A DNA stretch of 64,000 bases from an uncultured Siphonobacter sp. Its GTDB lineage: Bacteria > Bacteroidota > Bacteroidia > Cytophagales > Spirosomataceae. Shown here in pieces: positions 26,505-34,505 of this stretch. The translations under genes and the position numbers were made by a program. Position 1 is the first letter of the stretch. The number at the start of each line of letters is the position of its first letter. Below the pieces are notes generated by a model. It searched no databases. It worked only from the letters and a program-made list of their open reading frames with translations, and was not told the origin of the DNA. The stretch is taken from positions 98,215-162,214 of the forward strand of contig CAJYHS010000049.1 of NCBI GenBank assembly GCA_913774715.1. The letters run 5' to 3'.

Positions 26505-28049
26505 ATGAATCGTGACGCTTTTTTAGAACAACTTTCGGCGGAGCCTTTTGATGTTTGCATCATTGGCGGAGGAGCTACGGGGGCCGGTTGTGCCCTGGAT
26601 GCTGCCTTACGAGGCCTAAAAGTCTGTTTGATTGAAAAAGAGGACTTTGCCGCCCAAACGTCATCAAAATCAACGAAGCTTATTCACGGCGGTGTTCGTT
26701 ATCTGGAACAGGCCGTCAAACAATTAAGTCCCGATCAGTTCCGGATGGTGCGGAAAGCCCTGCACGAACGCCGGACTCTACTGCAAAACGCCCCTCACCT
26801 CACGCGTCCGCTGGCTCTACTAACCCCTTGTCATAACTGGTGGGAAGGTTTGTATTATACCATTGGTCTGAAAATGTACGACTGGCTGGCGGGTTCCCGA
26901 AATATTCAGCCGAGCCGCTGGTTATCGAAATCGAAGGTAATGGAGTTAATTCCGCAGTTACAAACCCAGCATTTGCACAGTGCCGTTCTGTATTACGATG
27001 GACAGCTGGATGATGCTCGTTTTGCTCTGGCTCTGATTAAGTCGGCGGCTAAGGAAGGAGCGGTGGTAATAAACCATACGAAAGCTCTGGAATTTGGGTA
27101 TTCCAAGTCGGGTAAGGTTCGTAAACTGGAAGTGCAGGATACCTTAACGGGTAAAAATTATAGCCTGACGGCCAAGGTCTTTGTCAATGCTACCGGGCCT
27201 TTTGCAGATCATATTCGTACGATGGCTTCTAGTAAAGCTCAACCCCGCATGCGGGTAAGTCGTGGTTCACATATTATCCTTGAAAAACAGCATCTGCCGG
27301 GTAATACGGCTATTCTGGTTCCCAAAACAGATGATGGACGTGTGCTGTTTCTTATTCCCTGGAAAGAGCAGGTATTGGTCGGAACCACCGATTTGGAAGA
27401 CCAGCTCAACGACCGACCCATGCCGACAGAAGCGGAAAGAAAGTACCTCATTGACTACGTGAATCGTTACCTGGAGAAACCCATTACCGAAGCAGAAGTA
27501 AAAGCAGGTTTTACCGGACAGCGACCCCTGATTGAAGCCACGTTTGCTCGTGAAACCAAGTCACTGGTGCGGGATCATGAAGTGGAAATTGATGATAAAA
27601 CGAAGTTAATCAGCATTTTGGGTGGTAAATGGACCACCTATCGTCTCATGGCGAGTGACACCATCGACGCGGTTTGTGAGTTACTGAAATTTCAAAACCG
27701 CGATTGTCTGACGGAAAACTATCTCTTGTCTGGAGCCGAGAAGTATACGCCGGATTTATTCTTGAAACTTCAGGAAGAATATGAGCTGGAAGAAAAAATA
27801 GCCCGTCATCTGGCTCGAACCTACGGAACGGAAGCCCGGAAAGTAGCCGATTTAACGCGTGAAAATCCAGCATTGAAGGAGCTTCTCGTGGAGTATCACC
27901 CCTTTATTCAGGCCGAAGTGGTATTTGCCAGAGCGGAAGAAATGGCCTGTACCCCGGAAGATATACTATACCGGCGGTTAGGGTTAGGTCTGATGGATGA
28001 AGAAGCGACCCGACAGGCCTACCGGGTAGTAGAAAGATTATTAAAATAA
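26505..28049 (+). CDS. glpD: Glycerol-3-phosphate dehydrogenase, FAD type
   Basis: 514 residues. Oxidises sn-glycerol-3-phosphate to dihydroxyacetone phosphate and feeds the quinone pool. The N-terminal FAD motif CIIGGGATGAGCALDAALRG is followed by the family block TSSKSTKLIHGGVRYLE. The substrate-domain signature ISILGGKWTTYRLMA is present, as is a C-terminal helical domain (about 390-514). Complete and of normal length. It stands alone, without glpK or glpF. Confidence 0.95.
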   Translation: MNRDAFLEQLSAEPFDVCIIGGGATGAGCALDAALRGLKVCLIEKEDFAAQTSSKSTKLIHGGVRYLEQAVKQLSPDQFRMVRKALHERRTLLQNAPHLTRPLALLTPCHNWWEGLYYTIGLKMYDWLAGSRNIQPSRWLSKSKVMELIPQLQTQHLHSAVLYYDGQLDDARFALALIKSAAKEGAVVINHTKALEFGYSKSGKVRKLEVQDTLTGKNYSLTAKVFVNATGPFADHIRTMASSKAQPRMRVSRGSHIILEKQHLPGNTAILVPKTDDGRVLFLIPWKEQVLVGTTDLEDQLNDRPMPTEAERKYLIDYVNRYLEKPITEAEVKAGFTGQRPLIEATFARETKSLVRDHEVEIDDKTKLISILGGKWTTYRLMASDTIDAVCELLKFQNRDCLTENYLLSGAEKYTPDLFLKLQEEYELEEKIARHLARTYGTEARKVADLTRENPALKELLVEYHPFIQAEVVFARAEEMACTPEDILYRRLGLGLMDEEATRQAYRVVERLLK

Positions 28050-28053
28050 AAAA

Positions 28054-28075
28054 AGGCCCGAATTAATTCGGGCCT
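28054..28075 (-). terminator. Palindromic terminator between glpD and the DUF2795 gene
   Basis: Perfect 22-base palindrome built from AGGCCCGAATT and its complement, directly after glpD. On the minus strand it is followed by TTTTTTTATTTT, so it ends the DUF2795 transcript and probably also glpD. Confidence 0.75.
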
Positions 28076-28102
28076 GAACAAGAGCCTAATATTCAGCGAA
28101 GA

Positions 28103-28324
28103 TCAATATTCGTCTTCGTTGAAGAAGAAGTCATCTTTAGTCGGATAATCCGGCCAGATTTCTTCAATGCTTTCGTAAGGTTGACCGTCGTCTTCTAGTT
28201 CCTGAAGGTTTTCAACTACTTCCAGGGGAGCACCCGTCCGGATAGCGTAGTCAATAAGTTCATCTTTAGTTGCAGGCCACGGAGCATCCTCCAAATAGGA
28301 AGCAAGTTCAAGGGTCCAATACAT
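28103..28324 (-). CDS. DUF2795 small acidic protein
   Basis: 73 residues, strongly acidic, with the DUF2795 core (LASYLEDAPWPATKDELIDYAIR) and an acidic tail (FFFNEDEY). This family is very conserved in Bacteroidota but uncharacterised. An unusual perfect AGGAGG lies 8 bases before the start, rare in this phylum. Its promoter and first transcribed bases match those of rplU, which suggests growth-rate-linked expression. Confidence 0.88.
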   Translation of the reverse strand: MYWTLELASYLEDAPWPATKDELIDYAIRTGAPLEVVENLQELEDDGQPYESIEEIWPDYPTKDDFFFNEDEY

Positions 28325-28368
28325 GCGTTTTCCCTCCTAATGATATAATGGGTCCAGAAAAATGACTG

Positions 28369-28376
28369 CAAAAGTA
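28369..28376 (-). promoter_or_regulatory. -7 box of the DUF2795 gene
   Basis: TACTTTTG on the minus strand, continuing GCAGTC and then GGACC, closely matching the rplU promoter region. No clear TTG at -33. Confidence 0.6.
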
Positions 28377-28505
28377 AGTCTTTTTTGTTTTCGTAACTGA
28401 CTTACCCCTATTTTTCGCCCGAATAAAATAAAAAACGTTCCAAAAATTGCGTTCTTTCTTAAAAAAAAAGATCGTTCTTCCCGTACTTATTATAATTTGT
28501 TGATT

Positions 28506-29276
28506 ATGAGCGAAATGCAATCGTTTGAAAATAGTAAACTAAGGAAGGTTGAAGTTTGTTCGTTCAGTTTGGAGTCCAGCCTAGCTGCTGAAAAAGGTGG
28601 TGCAGATCGGATCGAGTTATGTGCTTCCCCATTTGAGGGGGGAACTACCCCCTCTTTAGGCCTGACCCTGAAAGTTTTACAGCAAGTTTCTTTACAGGTT
28701 AATGCAATGGTCCGCCCCCGGGGAGGAGATTTTTGCTATGATGAAACTGAATTTGAGGTGATGAAAGCAGAGATTGAGGCTTTTAAAAATGCGGGGGTTC
28801 ATGGAATTGTATTAGGTATTTTATTACCCGACGGTCAGGTAGATGTAGTGCGTACGAAAGAATTAGTGGCATTGGCAGCACCATTGCCGGTTACCTTTCA
28901 CCGGGCTATTGATTTTGTAAAAGATCCCCTACAAGCTTTGGAAGACATTATTGCCACGGGTTGTGATCTGATCTTAACCTCCGGTTGTCAGGATAAAGCT
29001 CCGGATGGAGTGGTAGTAATTGAGCAGTTAGTGAAGCAGGCCGCAGGTCGTATCAAAATAATGGCCGGAAGTGGTGTCAACGCCGAAAATGCTCAGGCTT
29101 TATTAGCTACAGGCGTTGATGCTCTGCACCTGACGGGTAAAGTCAGCCGTGATAGCCGCATGACTTTCCGTAAAGAAGGCATTGCTCTGGGAGGAGTCCC
29201 TTCAGTGCCGGAGTATGACATCTCCTATACCGATTGGGAACGCATTCAGGGCGTAGTTAAACAGGTTCATGCCTAA
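28506..29276 (+). CDS. cutC: CutC family protein
   Basis: 256 residues from the ATG at 28506 (an upstream TTG is unlikely). A TIM-barrel protein with the family blocks EVCSFSLESSLAAEKGGADRIELC (N-terminus), AMVRPRGGDFCY, GCDLILTSG and IMAGSGVN. CutC was linked to copper homeostasis in E. coli, but the biochemical role is unsettled. No metal transport genes are nearby. Alone in its transcription unit. Confidence 0.92.
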   Translation: MSEMQSFENSKLRKVEVCSFSLESSLAAEKGGADRIELCASPFEGGTTPSLGLTLKVLQQVSLQVNAMVRPRGGDFCYDETEFEVMKAEIEAFKNAGVHGIVLGILLPDGQVDVVRTKELVALAAPLPVTFHRAIDFVKDPLQALEDIIATGCDLILTSGCQDKAPDGVVVIEQLVKQAAGRIKIMAGSGVNAENAQALLATGVDALHLTGKVSRDSRMTFRKEGIALGGVPSVPEYDISYTDWERIQGVVKQVHA

Positions 29277-29360
29277 CTATTCCGTGAAGAATTCGTTGTA
29301 TGAAATAGAGACTCAACCTAGCATTTTAAAAGCTTAAAGGCTATTTCCAGTCAAAGTTCG

Positions 29361-29368
29361 TACTTTTG
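29361..29368 (+). promoter_or_regulatory. Predicted -7 box of the GGGP synthase gene
   Basis: TACTTTTG, 113 bases before the start codon. The implied leader of about 105 bases shows no hairpin I can name. No TTG at the expected -33 position. Confidence 0.4.
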
Positions 29369-29481
29369 GAAAAGGATCAGAAGTAAAGCTTGCTGAGCAT
29401 CTGAACTTTATGGATGAAACGTGTAAAGGTTAATTTCCTACCCTTCAGCCGCGTTTGTGTTTTAACTGAATACGCACTCTC

Positions 29482-30249
29482 ATGATAAAACCGATTCTTA
29501 ATCAGTTTATTACGTTTCGGGAACAAGGTCGAAAGGCATTTGCTGTATTGATTGATCCGGATGATGTCCGTCTGGATGAATTTCCTTCATTACTGAAGCG
29601 TGCTCAGGCCGAGCACGTTGATTTTTTCTTTCTGGGCGGTAGTTTAATTACACAGTTTCAGATGGGCGAGATCATCGCTTTCATTCGGGAGTATACGACT
29701 ATACCAGTGGTCTTATTTCTGGGCAGTAACATGCACGTGCATCCTTCTGCCGATGCGGTTCTGTTTTTGTCTTTAATATCAGGCCGAAATCCGGAATATC
29801 TCATTGGTCAGCAGGTCGTAGCAGCTCCTATGTTAAAGAAATCAGGACTGGAGATACTTCCTACGGGCTATTTACTCATTGATGCGGGCCAGCAAACGAC
29901 CGCATCGTATATGTCTCATACGACCCCCATTCCCAATAATAAACCAGCCGTTGCGGCCTGTACAGCCATGGCTGGCGAAATGTTAGGCTTACGACTAACG
30001 TATCTGGACGCGGGTAGTGGAGCTTTAAAAAGCATTACACCCGAAATGATCGCGGCGGTTCGTCAGAGTGTAGAAACACCTTTGATTGTAGGTGGAGGTA
30101 TTGATTCAGCTCAGAAAGCAAAAATCGCTCTACAGGCCGGAGCAGATGTAGTAGTAGTTGGAAATGGGATTGAGAAAAATCCGGACTTATTACCCGAAAT
30201 CGCAGCCACGGTCCGAACGATGAATGAAAAAATGACGGTTAATTCATAA
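29482..30249 (+). CDS. Geranylgeranylglyceryl phosphate synthase family protein (PcrB-like)
   Basis: 255 residues, TIM barrel with the polyprenylglyceryl-phosphate synthase motifs: FAVLIDPDDV (Asp ligand), FFLGGSLIT, the polyprenyl-chain segment LFLGSNMHVHPSADAVLFLS, YLDAGSGA and the phosphate-binding LIVGGGIDSAQ and VVVGNGIEKN. It transfers a prenyl chain from prenyl-diphosphate to glycerol-1-phosphate. Bacteroidota carry homologues of the archaeal lipid enzyme, product undefined in most. Followed by a 20-bp-stem terminator. Confidence 0.9.
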   Translation: MIKPILNQFITFREQGRKAFAVLIDPDDVRLDEFPSLLKRAQAEHVDFFFLGGSLITQFQMGEIIAFIREYTTIPVVLFLGSNMHVHPSADAVLFLSLISGRNPEYLIGQQVVAAPMLKKSGLEILPTGYLLIDAGQQTTASYMSHTTPIPNNKPAVAACTAMAGEMLGLRLTYLDAGSGALKSITPEMIAAVRQSVETPLIVGGGIDSAQKAKIALQAGADVVVVGNGIEKNPDLLPEIAATVRTMNEKMTVNS

Positions 30250-30262
30250 CCAGTAAGTCATA

Positions 30263-30307
30263 AAAAGCGAAAGCCTGAGATCAGAACGATCTCAGGCTTT
30301 CGCTTTT
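30263..30307. terminator. Bidirectional terminator
   Basis: 20-bp perfect arms (core GCGAAAGCCTGAGATC) with 5-base loop AGAAC between convergent GGGP synthase and nfuA genes. Confidence 0.9.
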
Positions 30308-30320
30308 ATAGGGAAAAGGC

Positions 30321-30920
30321 TTAAACGCCTTCTGCTTCTACTAACTTCACTTCAGGAACCATACGGGTTAATAATGTTTCGATACCTGCTTTCAAGGTCA
30401 TCGTTGAAGAGGGACAACCGCTGCATGAACCTTGTAATAATAACTTCACGAGTCCCGTTTCCTCCTGGAATGAAGAAAAGCTAATGGCTCCTCCATCCAT
30501 TTCAACGGCTGGTTTTACGTATTGATCCAGAACGGCTTTGATCTTGACAACGGTATCCGAATCCTGCTCACCGTTAATAACGTCGTGTTGTGTTTCGGCG
30601 GCGGCACGGGTTAATACGGGCTTACCCGTATCCATATAGCGTTTGATCAGCTGTTTGGTTTCAAATAACACTTCTTCCCATTCCGTTTCTTCGTCTTTCG
30701 TTACCGTAACGAAGTTATAAGAAATGAATACCCGTTGAACCCAGTCATTACCGAATAATTCAACGGCTAAAGGAGAGTTTTTATCGGGAGAAATGGCTTC
30801 TTCAGGGGAAGCAAAATCAAAGGAAACGCCTTCAGGAACCAGTTCGAAGTTAATGACAAACTTCATGGAATTCGGGTTCGGCGTTGTTTCTGTATAGACA
30901 AGTACCTGTGGTCGGAGCAT
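30321..30920 (-). CDS. NfuA-type iron-sulfur cluster carrier
   Basis: 199 residues in two domains: an N-terminal NFU scaffold domain (TETTPNPNSMKFV, about residues 10-95) and a C-terminal NifU-like domain (about 120-195) with the cluster-binding motif Cys166-x2-Cys169 in GSCSGCPSS. It carries assembled Fe-S clusters to target proteins. Both cysteines are intact. Not in an operon with suf or isc genes here. Confidence 0.92.
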   Translation of the reverse strand: MLRPQVLVYTETTPNPNSMKFVINFELVPEGVSFDFASPEEAISPDKNSPLAVELFGNDWVQRVFISYNFVTVTKDEETEWEEVLFETKQLIKRYMDTGKPVLTRAAAETQHDVINGEQDSDTVVKIKAVLDQYVKPAVEMDGGAISFSSFQEETGLVKLLLQGSCSGCPSSTMTLKAGIETLLTRMVPEVKLVEAEGV

Positions 30921-31018
30921 AACGCTGGGAATATCTGTAGTTATAGGTCTCTACCCAACACGAATATACCCGTTTCGGTTTCAGGTTACTGATTTTTAAT
31001 AATACAAATCAAATGTAG

Positions 31019-31039
31019 AGACGCGATGAAGTCGCGTCT
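31019..31039. repeat. Short palindromic intergenic repeat
   Basis: AGACGCGA / TCGCGTCT with 5-base loop TGAAG, preceded by GTAG. Similar GTAGAGACGCG palindromes are scattered through many cytophagalean genomes as REP-like units, which I recall but cannot check here. It lies in the otherwise empty 292-base gap between rpmA and nfuA. Confidence 0.5.
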
Positions 31040-31113
31040 GGCCGGAAAATGGGAATAATTGGAAAGTAACCTAAACCACCTCCACCTAGACGAGATGAAG
31101 AATAGCATAAACA

Positions 31114-31150
31114 AAAAATCCCGTCTGAATCAGATTCAAACGGGATTTTT
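31114..31150 (-). terminator. Terminator of the rplU-rpmA operon
   Basis: AAAAATCCCGT / ACGGGATTTTT arms (31114-31124 and 31140-31150) with an inner GAATC/GATTC pair. T tract on the minus strand. Confidence 0.88.
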
Positions 31151-31212
31151 AATGCTTTAAGTCATCGGCGTTTTTAGGTACTGAAAACAGTAAACTAAAA
31201 ACTGAAAATTGA

Positions 31213-31479
31213 CTAAGCTTCTGCTTCTACGGGAAGAACGCTAACGAAAGAACGTCCTTTCAGACCTTTCTTGAATTCTACAACACCGTCAGTTAAAGCG
31301 AAAAGTGTGTGGTCTTTACCGATACCAACGTTGCGGCCAGCGTTATGCTGAGTTCCGCGTTGACGAACTAATACGTTGCCAGCGATGGCAGCTTGTCCGC
31401 CGAAGATTTTTACGCCGAGACGTTTGCTTTCCGATTCCCGGCCGTTTTTGGAGCTACCGACCCCTTTCTTGTGTGCCAT
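31213..31479 (-). CDS. rpmA: 50S ribosomal protein L27
   Basis: 88 residues starting [16 protein letters not shown], with the L27 core [19 protein letters not shown] and [14 protein letters not shown]. There is no N-terminal cleaved extension of the Firmicutes type, so the flexible N-terminal arm begins directly. Second gene of the rplU-rpmA pair, 74 bases after rplU. Confidence 0.97.
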   Translation of the reverse strand: MAHKKGVGSSKNGRESESKRLGVKIFGGQAAIAGNVLVRQRGTQHNAGRNVGIGKDHTLFALTDGVVEFKKGLKGRSFVSVLPVEAEA

Positions 31480-31553
31480 GATCTTGTTTGGTTTTTAGTT
31501 AATAGTTTATAGTTGATAGTTTGAAAAAACCAGCAACTCTTCGCTACAACCAA

Positions 31554-31865
31554 TTACAATGAAATTTCTTCGATTAAGATTTTCGTCAGGTCTTGACGGT
31601 GGCCGTTTTGCTTCTGATACCCCTTGCGGCGTTTCTTACGGAAGACAATGACCTTCTCACCACGAACGTGGCTTAGGATCTTGGCTTTAACGCTAGCACC
31701 TGAAACGACAGGAGCACCAACGGTAATGGCACCATCATTGTCCACCAATAGAACCTTATCCAGCACAAGGGCAGCACCTTCCTCACCCGCTAAACGGTGC
31801 GTGTAGAGGTATTGGTTTTGTTCGACTTTAAATTGCTGACCTGCGATCTCGACAATTGCGTACAT
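31554..31865 (-). CDS. rplU: 50S ribosomal protein L21
   Basis: 103 residues from the ATG at 31865 (MYAIVEIAGQQFKVEQ); an upstream start would add a non-conserved 22-residue tail. Ends with the conserved KRRKGYQKQNGHRQDLTKILIEEI block. First gene of the L21-L27 operon, with a good Bacteroidota promoter 35 bases upstream. Confidence 0.97.
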   Translation of the reverse strand: MYAIVEIAGQQFKVEQNQYLYTHRLAGEEGAALVLDKVLLVDNDGAITVGAPVVSGASVKAKILSHVRGEKVIVFRKKRRKGYQKQNGHRQDLTKILIEEISL

Positions 31866-31899
31866 TTGAAAATTATGTTTGGTCCTGAAAAATGGACTG

Positions 31900-31931
31900 C
31901 AAAGGTAGTGAAATCTTTTGACAATCAGCAA
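31900..31931 (-). promoter_or_regulatory. Promoter of rplU-rpmA
   Basis: Minus-strand TTG (31931-31929), 21-base spacer, then TACCTTTG (31907-31900), followed by CAGTCC...GGACC that could fold at the transcript 5' end. Confidence 0.7.
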
Positions 31932-32045
31932 GTCGCGGGGGAAATTTGTTGTTGGTTATGGGTTGTTAATTGTTAGCAAATGTATTTAAGAACATTTATC
32001 AACTATTTCTAACAACTAACAACGAAATAACTAACCACTCAAAAT

Positions 32046-32885
32046 CTACTCCAGAATCCGCTGAATATCATTCGCGTCTTTCAGGTAACCCTGAAAACGG
32101 TCGTAACTATCAGACAGCATTAATCCTTTGAATTTCAGTAGATTATTGATGTACTCGTCCAGAACATCCAGAATATTTTCCCGGTTTTGACGGAAAATGG
32201 GAATCCAGGTTTCGGGTGAACTTTTCGCCAGACGAACCGTGCTGGCAAAACCGGAACTGGCTAACTCAAAAATCCGATTCGCTTCTTTTTCTTTTTCCAG
32301 CGTGGTTAAAGCCAGAGCAAAGGAACAGATGTGAGAAATGTGTGAGATATAGGCCGTATGCACGTCATGAGATACGGAATCGAATTCCGTAATCTTCATA
32401 CCCATGGATTCATAAAGCTCTTTTACCGTCGCAACGGCGTCCGAATCTGAGTCGGCAGCATCGCAAATCACGTTATATTTTCCGGTGAATAAGCCCCGGA
32501 CGGCTGCTTCAGGCCCGGAATACTCCGTACCCGCCATCGGGTGCGTTGCCACAAACCGGCGACGGTTCGGATGATTTTTCACTGCTTCGACAATCGGACG
32601 TTTCGTCGATCCTACGTCGATAACAATCTGTTTATCAATCCGGTCCAGTACGTATGGTAATAGGGTCAGCAGCCCGTCGACGGGTACGGCCAGTATAATC
32701 AAGTCTGACTGGTTAATGGCATCGTCAAGCAATGCCATTTTATCTACTAATTTCAGTTCAAGAGCTTTCACGACGTGCTCAACCTGCTTATCCACTCCAA
32801 TAATGGTATCGGCAAAGCCTGATTCTTTGAGGGCCAGGGCCATTGAGCCGCCAATTAAGCCAATCCCAACAATTCCTACAGTCAT
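32046..32885 (-). CDS. tyrA: Prephenate dehydrogenase
   Basis: 279 residues from the ATG at 32885. Converts prephenate to 4-hydroxyphenylpyruvate with NAD(P)+, the committed step to tyrosine. N-terminal Rossmann motif VGIVGIGLIGGSMALAL, then the substrate motif ATHPMAGTEYSGPEAA and a helical dimer domain with SHDVHTAYISHISH. No fused chorismate mutase or ACT domain, so feedback control may lie elsewhere. It follows the aminotransferase by 42 bases and shares its attenuator-controlled promoter. Confidence 0.93.
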   Translation of the reverse strand: MTVGIVGIGLIGGSMALALKESGFADTIIGVDKQVEHVVKALELKLVDKMALLDDAINQSDLIILAVPVDGLLTLLPYVLDRIDKQIVIDVGSTKRPIVEAVKNHPNRRRFVATHPMAGTEYSGPEAAVRGLFTGKYNVICDAADSDSDAVATVKELYESMGMKITEFDSVSHDVHTAYISHISHICSFALALTTLEKEKEANRIFELASSGFASTVRLAKSSPETWIPIFRQNRENILDVLDEYINNLLKFKGLMLSDSYDRFQGYLKDANDIQRILE

Positions 32886-32927
32886 GTTCGTAGTTTTCAG
32901 TTTATGGTTTTCCGTTGTCAATGGGAC

Positions 32928-34100
32928 TTAGCAAATGCCTCGGGTTTGCCGAATTCGTAAGATAGAAGCTTCAAAAACAGATACTTCTGCACACAGCGAA
33001 ATCCGAATGTAACCATTGCCCTGTGACCCAAAAATGCCGCCTGGAGTAATGAATACGTTGGCATTATAAAGAATTTCGTCGGACAACGCATACCCATCTT
33101 TGTACGTCGAAGGAATCTTAGCCCAGACGAACATACCCGTCTGTTGGGGATCATAACTACAATCCAGCAGGTCGAGTAACTCAAATACTTTTTTCTGACG
33201 CTCGGCGTAGATGGCATTCAGTTCATCGTACCACGATTCGGGGTTATTCAACGCTTCAATGGCGGCTTCCTGCAAAGGTAAAAACATGCCCGAATCCATG
33301 TTGGATTTGAAGCGAACGACGTTTGCCAGATGCTCCGCACCACCGGCCAGCATGCCCATTCGCCAACCCGCCATGTTATGCGACTTGGAAAGCGAATTCA
33401 ATTCCAGGGCCACTTCTTTCGCTCCAGGCACCGAAAGGATGCTGTTATACTCGTTATTTAAGATGAAACTGTAGGGATTGTCGTTGACAATCAGAATGTT
33501 GTGCTCCTTTCCGAACGCTACCAACTCTTCGTACAGGGCAGGCGTGGCTTTCGCTCCCGTGGGCATGTGCGGGTAATTCACCCACATTACTTTTACATTC
33601 GATAAGTCCGTTTGAGCTAAGGCTTTCAAATCAGGTAACCAGCCATTTTCTTCTGAAAGATCGTATTCCCGAACGTCCGCTCCGGTCAGTAATGACGCGG
33701 CCTTATACGTTGGATAGCCTGGATTAGGAACGAGTGTAACAGTGCCCGGTTCCAGGTAACTCATGGCAATGTGCATGATTCCCTCTTTAGAACCGATCAG
33801 GGGCAGAATTTCATTCGCTGGATTAAGCCCTACGTGAAAATAGGTTTGGTACCAGGTCGCAAATGCCTGACGCAGAGCGGGCAAACCTACATAGCTTTGA
33901 TAGGCATGGTTGCGGGGATTCTGAGCAGAGGTGCTCAGAGCGTCGATGGTTTGAGACGAGGGAGGCAAATCGGGGCTGCCGATACCAAGGTTAATCACGT
34001 CGAGGCCACGGCTCTTCATTTCGGCGATTTCCTTGAGTTTCGTCGAAAAGTAGTATTCCTGTACCAAACTGAGCCGCTGAGCGGGCTGAATCGTTGCCAT
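32928..34100 (-). CDS. PLP-dependent class I/II aminotransferase, probable aromatic aminotransferase
   Basis: 390 residues, fold type I. The PLP lysine is Lys239 in SLSKSHNMAGWRMG; other family residues are NPGYPTY and VNDNPYSF. Upstream of tyrA in the same operon and behind a tyrosine-codon leader peptide, so it most likely transaminates 4-hydroxyphenylpyruvate and/or phenylpyruvate, or prephenate, in tyrosine and phenylalanine synthesis. Homologues are often named LL-diaminopimelate or aspartate aminotransferase, and context favours the aromatic role. The first four residues, MATI, repeat those of the leader peptide, including the same 12 bases. Confidence 0.88.
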   Translation of the reverse strand: MATIQPAQRLSLVQEYYFSTKLKEIAEMKSRGLDVINLGIGSPDLPPSSQTIDALSTSAQNPRNHAYQSYVGLPALRQAFATWYQTYFHVGLNPANEILPLIGSKEGIMHIAMSYLEPGTVTLVPNPGYPTYKAASLLTGADVREYDLSEENGWLPDLKALAQTDLSNVKVMWVNYPHMPTGAKATPALYEELVAFGKEHNILIVNDNPYSFILNNEYNSILSVPGAKEVALELNSLSKSHNMAGWRMGMLAGGAEHLANVVRFKSNMDSGMFLPLQEAAIEALNNPESWYDELNAIYAERQKKVFELLDLLDCSYDPQQTGMFVWAKIPSTYKDGYALSDEILYNANVFITPGGIFGSQGNGYIRISLCAEVSVFEASILRIRQTRGIC

Positions 34101-34112
34101 GTTGTTGGGTAT

Positions 34113-34143
34113 AAAAACAAAAAACCGACTCCATACGGGCCGG
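34113..34143 (-). terminator. Attenuator terminator of the tyr operon
   Basis: Minus-strand hairpin CCGGCCC-GTAT-GGAGTCGG (7 bp with one G-U pair and one bulged A; 34143-34125) directly followed by TTTTTTGTTTTT (34124-34113). It lies between the Tyr leader peptide and the aminotransferase start at 34100, so it would stop transcription before the structural genes. Confidence 0.85.
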
Positions 34144-34191
34144 CTGCGGAATGATGCAATGCTTTTTGAAAAGACAATTTCCTACCCGGCT

Positions 34192-34245
34192 CTACGCGTT
34201 AGCGTAGTAGTAATAATAAGAAGCCGTGTACAGAATCGTTGCCAT
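34192..34245 (-). CDS. Tyrosine leader peptide (attenuator)
   Basis: A 17-codon ORF, MATILYTASYYYYYANA, with six Tyr codons of which five are consecutive (TAT TAT TAC TAC TAC). It lies about 12 bases after the predicted transcription start and 48 bases before the terminator hairpin. The last Tyr codon to the stop codon can form a perfect 6-bp hairpin CTACGC-TAAC-GCGTAG. GCCGG just after the stop is complementary to CCGGC in the 5' arm of the terminator, offering an antiterminator. Position, codon bias and downstream genes all support ribosome-mediated attenuation by Tyr-tRNA level. Confidence 0.88.
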   Translation of the reverse strand: MATILYTASYYYYYANA

Positions 34246-34263
34246 AGTTGTAAGTAGACCAGG

Positions 34264-34294
34264 CAAAAGTATTGGGGATTTTTGAAATCGCCAA
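34264..34294 (-). promoter_or_regulatory. Promoter of the attenuated tyr operon
   Basis: Minus-strand TTG (34294-34292), 20-base spacer, TACTTTTG (34271-34264): an exact match to the Bacteroidota consensus. The start of transcription is expected near 34258. Confidence 0.8.
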
Positions 34295-34353
34295 GGAAAT
34301 GTACTGGAAATGTTAAGGGTAACTCTAAAATCATATCTGGCTTCCTACTGGTA

Positions 34354-34432
34354 GGTCTTTCAACTTCCCGAAAGTTTAAACCGGGACTTATGGTCTTTTA
34401 ACTTCCCGAAAGTTCTAAACTTTCGGGAAGTT
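34354..34432. repeat. REP-like intergenic repeat cluster
   Basis: Two direct copies of a unit GGTCTTTyAACTTCCCGAAAGTT (34354-34376 and 34392-34414, one mismatch), plus an inverted copy AACTTTCGGGAAGTT at 34418-34432. Copies two and three form a perfect 15-bp inverted repeat around CTA. The motif looks like a dispersed extragenic palindrome. It lies in the gap upstream of the Uma2 gene. Confidence 0.75.
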
Positions 34433-34505
34433 CAGATAGGACTGGAAACGCTGGCAAATTTTTTTGGTAAGTTATCGAGCATTAACTTCTAATTTCAGAA
34501 CGGTT

